From Clostridium sp. (GTDB lineage: Bacteria > Bacillota > Clostridia > Lachnospirales > Lachnospiraceae), in assembly GCA_023664325.1 (NCBI GenBank), contig JAMPFS010000068.1, positions 1-13,310 of the forward strand: a stretch of DNA of 13,310 nt. The letters run 5' to 3'. Numbering within the stretch: the first letter of the stretch is position 1; each line of letters begins with the position of its first letter. Positions 13,099-13,310 of the stretch are shown piece after piece. Under the pieces are notes generated by a model. The model was not told the DNA's origin, ran no database searches, and saw only the letters and a list, made by a program, of their open reading frames with translations. A program made the translations under genes and the position numbers.

Positions 13099-13310
13099 TC
13101 AGGAAACCTTTTCCTTACCATCCCTCTTTTCATCAAACTTCTCAATTTCTTCCCTCATGCGTTTATCGTCCACATGATTATATACTTTCATGGTAATTGC
13201 CAGATTGCTGTGTCCCATAATCTCCTGCAATGTTCTCTGGTCCATCCCTGCCTCTGCCATTCTGGTGCAGGCGGTGTGTCTCAGAATATGTGCGGTAATG
13301 TTTGGCAAAA
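13099..13310 (-). CDS. Tyrosine recombinase/phage integrase, C-terminal fragment (runs off the window)
   Basis: The frame is open at the right edge and gives the last 70 or so residues of a tyrosine recombinase. Visible catalytic residues are the H-x-x-R box in 'HILRHTACTRMAEAGMD', the second histidine in 'LQEIMGHSNLAITMKVY', and the nucleophile tyrosine in 'VYNHV'. The order and spacing match integrases of Tn916-like conjugative elements and phages. A charged tail (RMREEIEKFDEKRDGKEKVS) follows. The N-terminal arm-binding and core-binding domains lie beyond position 13310. Its 3' end points at the transporter operon, as integrase genes often do toward their attachment site. Confidence 0.93.
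   Translation of the reverse strand, partial: LPNITAHILRHTACTRMAEAGMDQRTLQEIMGHSNLAITMKVYNHVDDKRMREEIEKFDEKRDGKEKVS

Noticed and set aside
1..13310. CRISPR array, tRNA, rRNA or insertion-sequence transposase
   Set aside because: No regularly spaced repeats with unique spacers, no cloverleaf or rRNA-like sequence and no transposase frame were seen on either strand.

Overview
The window looks like part of a Firmicutes chromosome, most likely a Clostridia/Lachnospiraceae gut-type bacterium. This rests on AGGAGG-type ribosome binding sites, sigma-A style promoters, a T-box leader on ilvB, a hybrid sensor kinase next to a sugar-binding lipoprotein, a Bce-type ABC transporter and an ICE-like tyrosine integrase. 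No species can be named from the sequence alone. Every gene I accept is on the minus strand, so the region is transcribed from right to left.

Right edge (about 12.9-13.3 kb): the 3' end of a tyrosine recombinase enters from outside the window. Just past its stop codon are four phased copies of a 9-bp motif and an imperfect hairpin, which suggests the end of an integrated element. Next, at 9.78-12.77 kb, is a transport operon: an unannotated 38-codon basic/hydrophobic/basic peptide, a BceA-like ATPase and a BceB-like permease with a large extracellular domain. Upstream of it is an 11-bp-phased direct repeat of the type used by OmpR-family response regulators. No response regulator or kinase gene for it lies in the window. 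A GC-rich hairpin closes the operon.

Centre (5.1-9.6 kb): an XRE-family regulator with a CX3CX3C cluster is followed by a LemA-family membrane protein. Then comes the branched-chain amino acid operon ilvB-ilvN (acetolactate synthase), preceded by a sigma-A promoter and a complete T-box riboswitch with terminator and competing antiterminator. A Uma2-family (DUF820) protein follows, with its own promoter and a structured 3' region made of two large hairpins and a terminator.

Left (0-4.9 kb): a 104-residue protein of unknown function with a strong promoter precedes a family 1 sugar-binding lipoprotein. The lipoprotein is tightly coupled to a hybrid histidine kinase with two receiver domains, and no ABC permease is nearby. 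I read this pair as a binding-protein-assisted sugar sensor rather than an importer. It ends with a GIY-YIG domain gene that appears cut short near the window edge.

Most of this is ordinary chromosomal content. The items I find least ordinary are the 38-codon peptide with its phased operator, the phased repeats after the integrase, the binding-protein/kinase pair, the two-hairpin element after Uma2, and the T-box whose specifier codon does not read as a branched-chain codon.
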